Below are positions 8,130-8,178 of a stretch of 8,178 bases of DNA, in pieces (the stretch's first letter is position 1; the number at the start of each line of letters is the position of its first letter). The notes below the pieces were generated by a model. It was not told where the DNA came from, searched no databases, and saw nothing but the letters and a program-made list of their open reading frames with translations. Made by a program: the position numbers and the translations under genes. Source of the stretch: Pseudonocardiales bacterium. Lineage in GTDB: Bacteria > Actinomycetota > Actinomycetes > Mycobacteriales > Pseudonocardiaceae. Location of the stretch: NCBI GenBank assembly GCA_013695005.1, contig JACDBJ010000489.1, positions 1 through 8,178 on the forward strand. Direction: 5' to 3'.

Positions 8130-8178
8130 CCATGGCGCGAGTCACCAGACAGCGTCACACCGGCGCTAGCTCCAGATG

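Overview
The window is GC-rich, with nearly every third codon position G or C, strong GGAGG-type ribosome binding sites and short or overlapping gene junctions. This points to a high-GC actinobacterium, although the genus cannot be named from the sequence. No rRNA, tRNA, CRISPR array or insertion sequence was found.

The centre is one long minus-strand operon, read from about 7063 down to 299. Its enzyme core is an aerobic molybdenum carbon monoxide dehydrogenase: coxM (FAD subunit, 5791-6660), coxS (two [2Fe-2S] clusters, 5264-5794) and coxL (Mo/Cu catalytic subunit, 2828-5209). CoxL carries AYRCSFR, the form I (true CO-oxidising) active-site signature, so the call is specific and not just 'xanthine dehydrogenase family'. 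coxG (2245-2817), an SRPBCC protein with a C-terminal amphipathic tail, follows directly. A proline-rich protein of unknown function (6710-7063) precedes coxM.

After coxG come six tightly packed small genes (299-2225): five single-pass membrane proteins and one DUF1059-type putative zinc protein. Two of the membrane proteins are ungapped paralogues. The last one ends in an IKGN...YHxPG...AExWF...AGF module ('sunset'-type domain). Junctions of -4 to +19 nt, each with its own Shine-Dalgarno, imply co-expression with the dehydrogenase. The maturation genes coxD, coxE and coxF are absent from the window. The small-membrane-protein array attached to a form I CO dehydrogenase is the part most likely to be undescribed. 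I infer a role in membrane docking or quinone coupling, with no direct proof.

At the left edge, the last 42 codons of an unidentified plus-strand gene converge on the operon. The two are separated by a very long hairpin, probably a two-way terminator. At the right edge is a complete minus-strand vapBC toxin-antitoxin pair. It has an apparently leaderless promoter overlaid by an 8-bp direct repeat. About 370 bp without a convincing gene (7064-7429) lie between vapC and the cox operon and probably hold the operon promoter.
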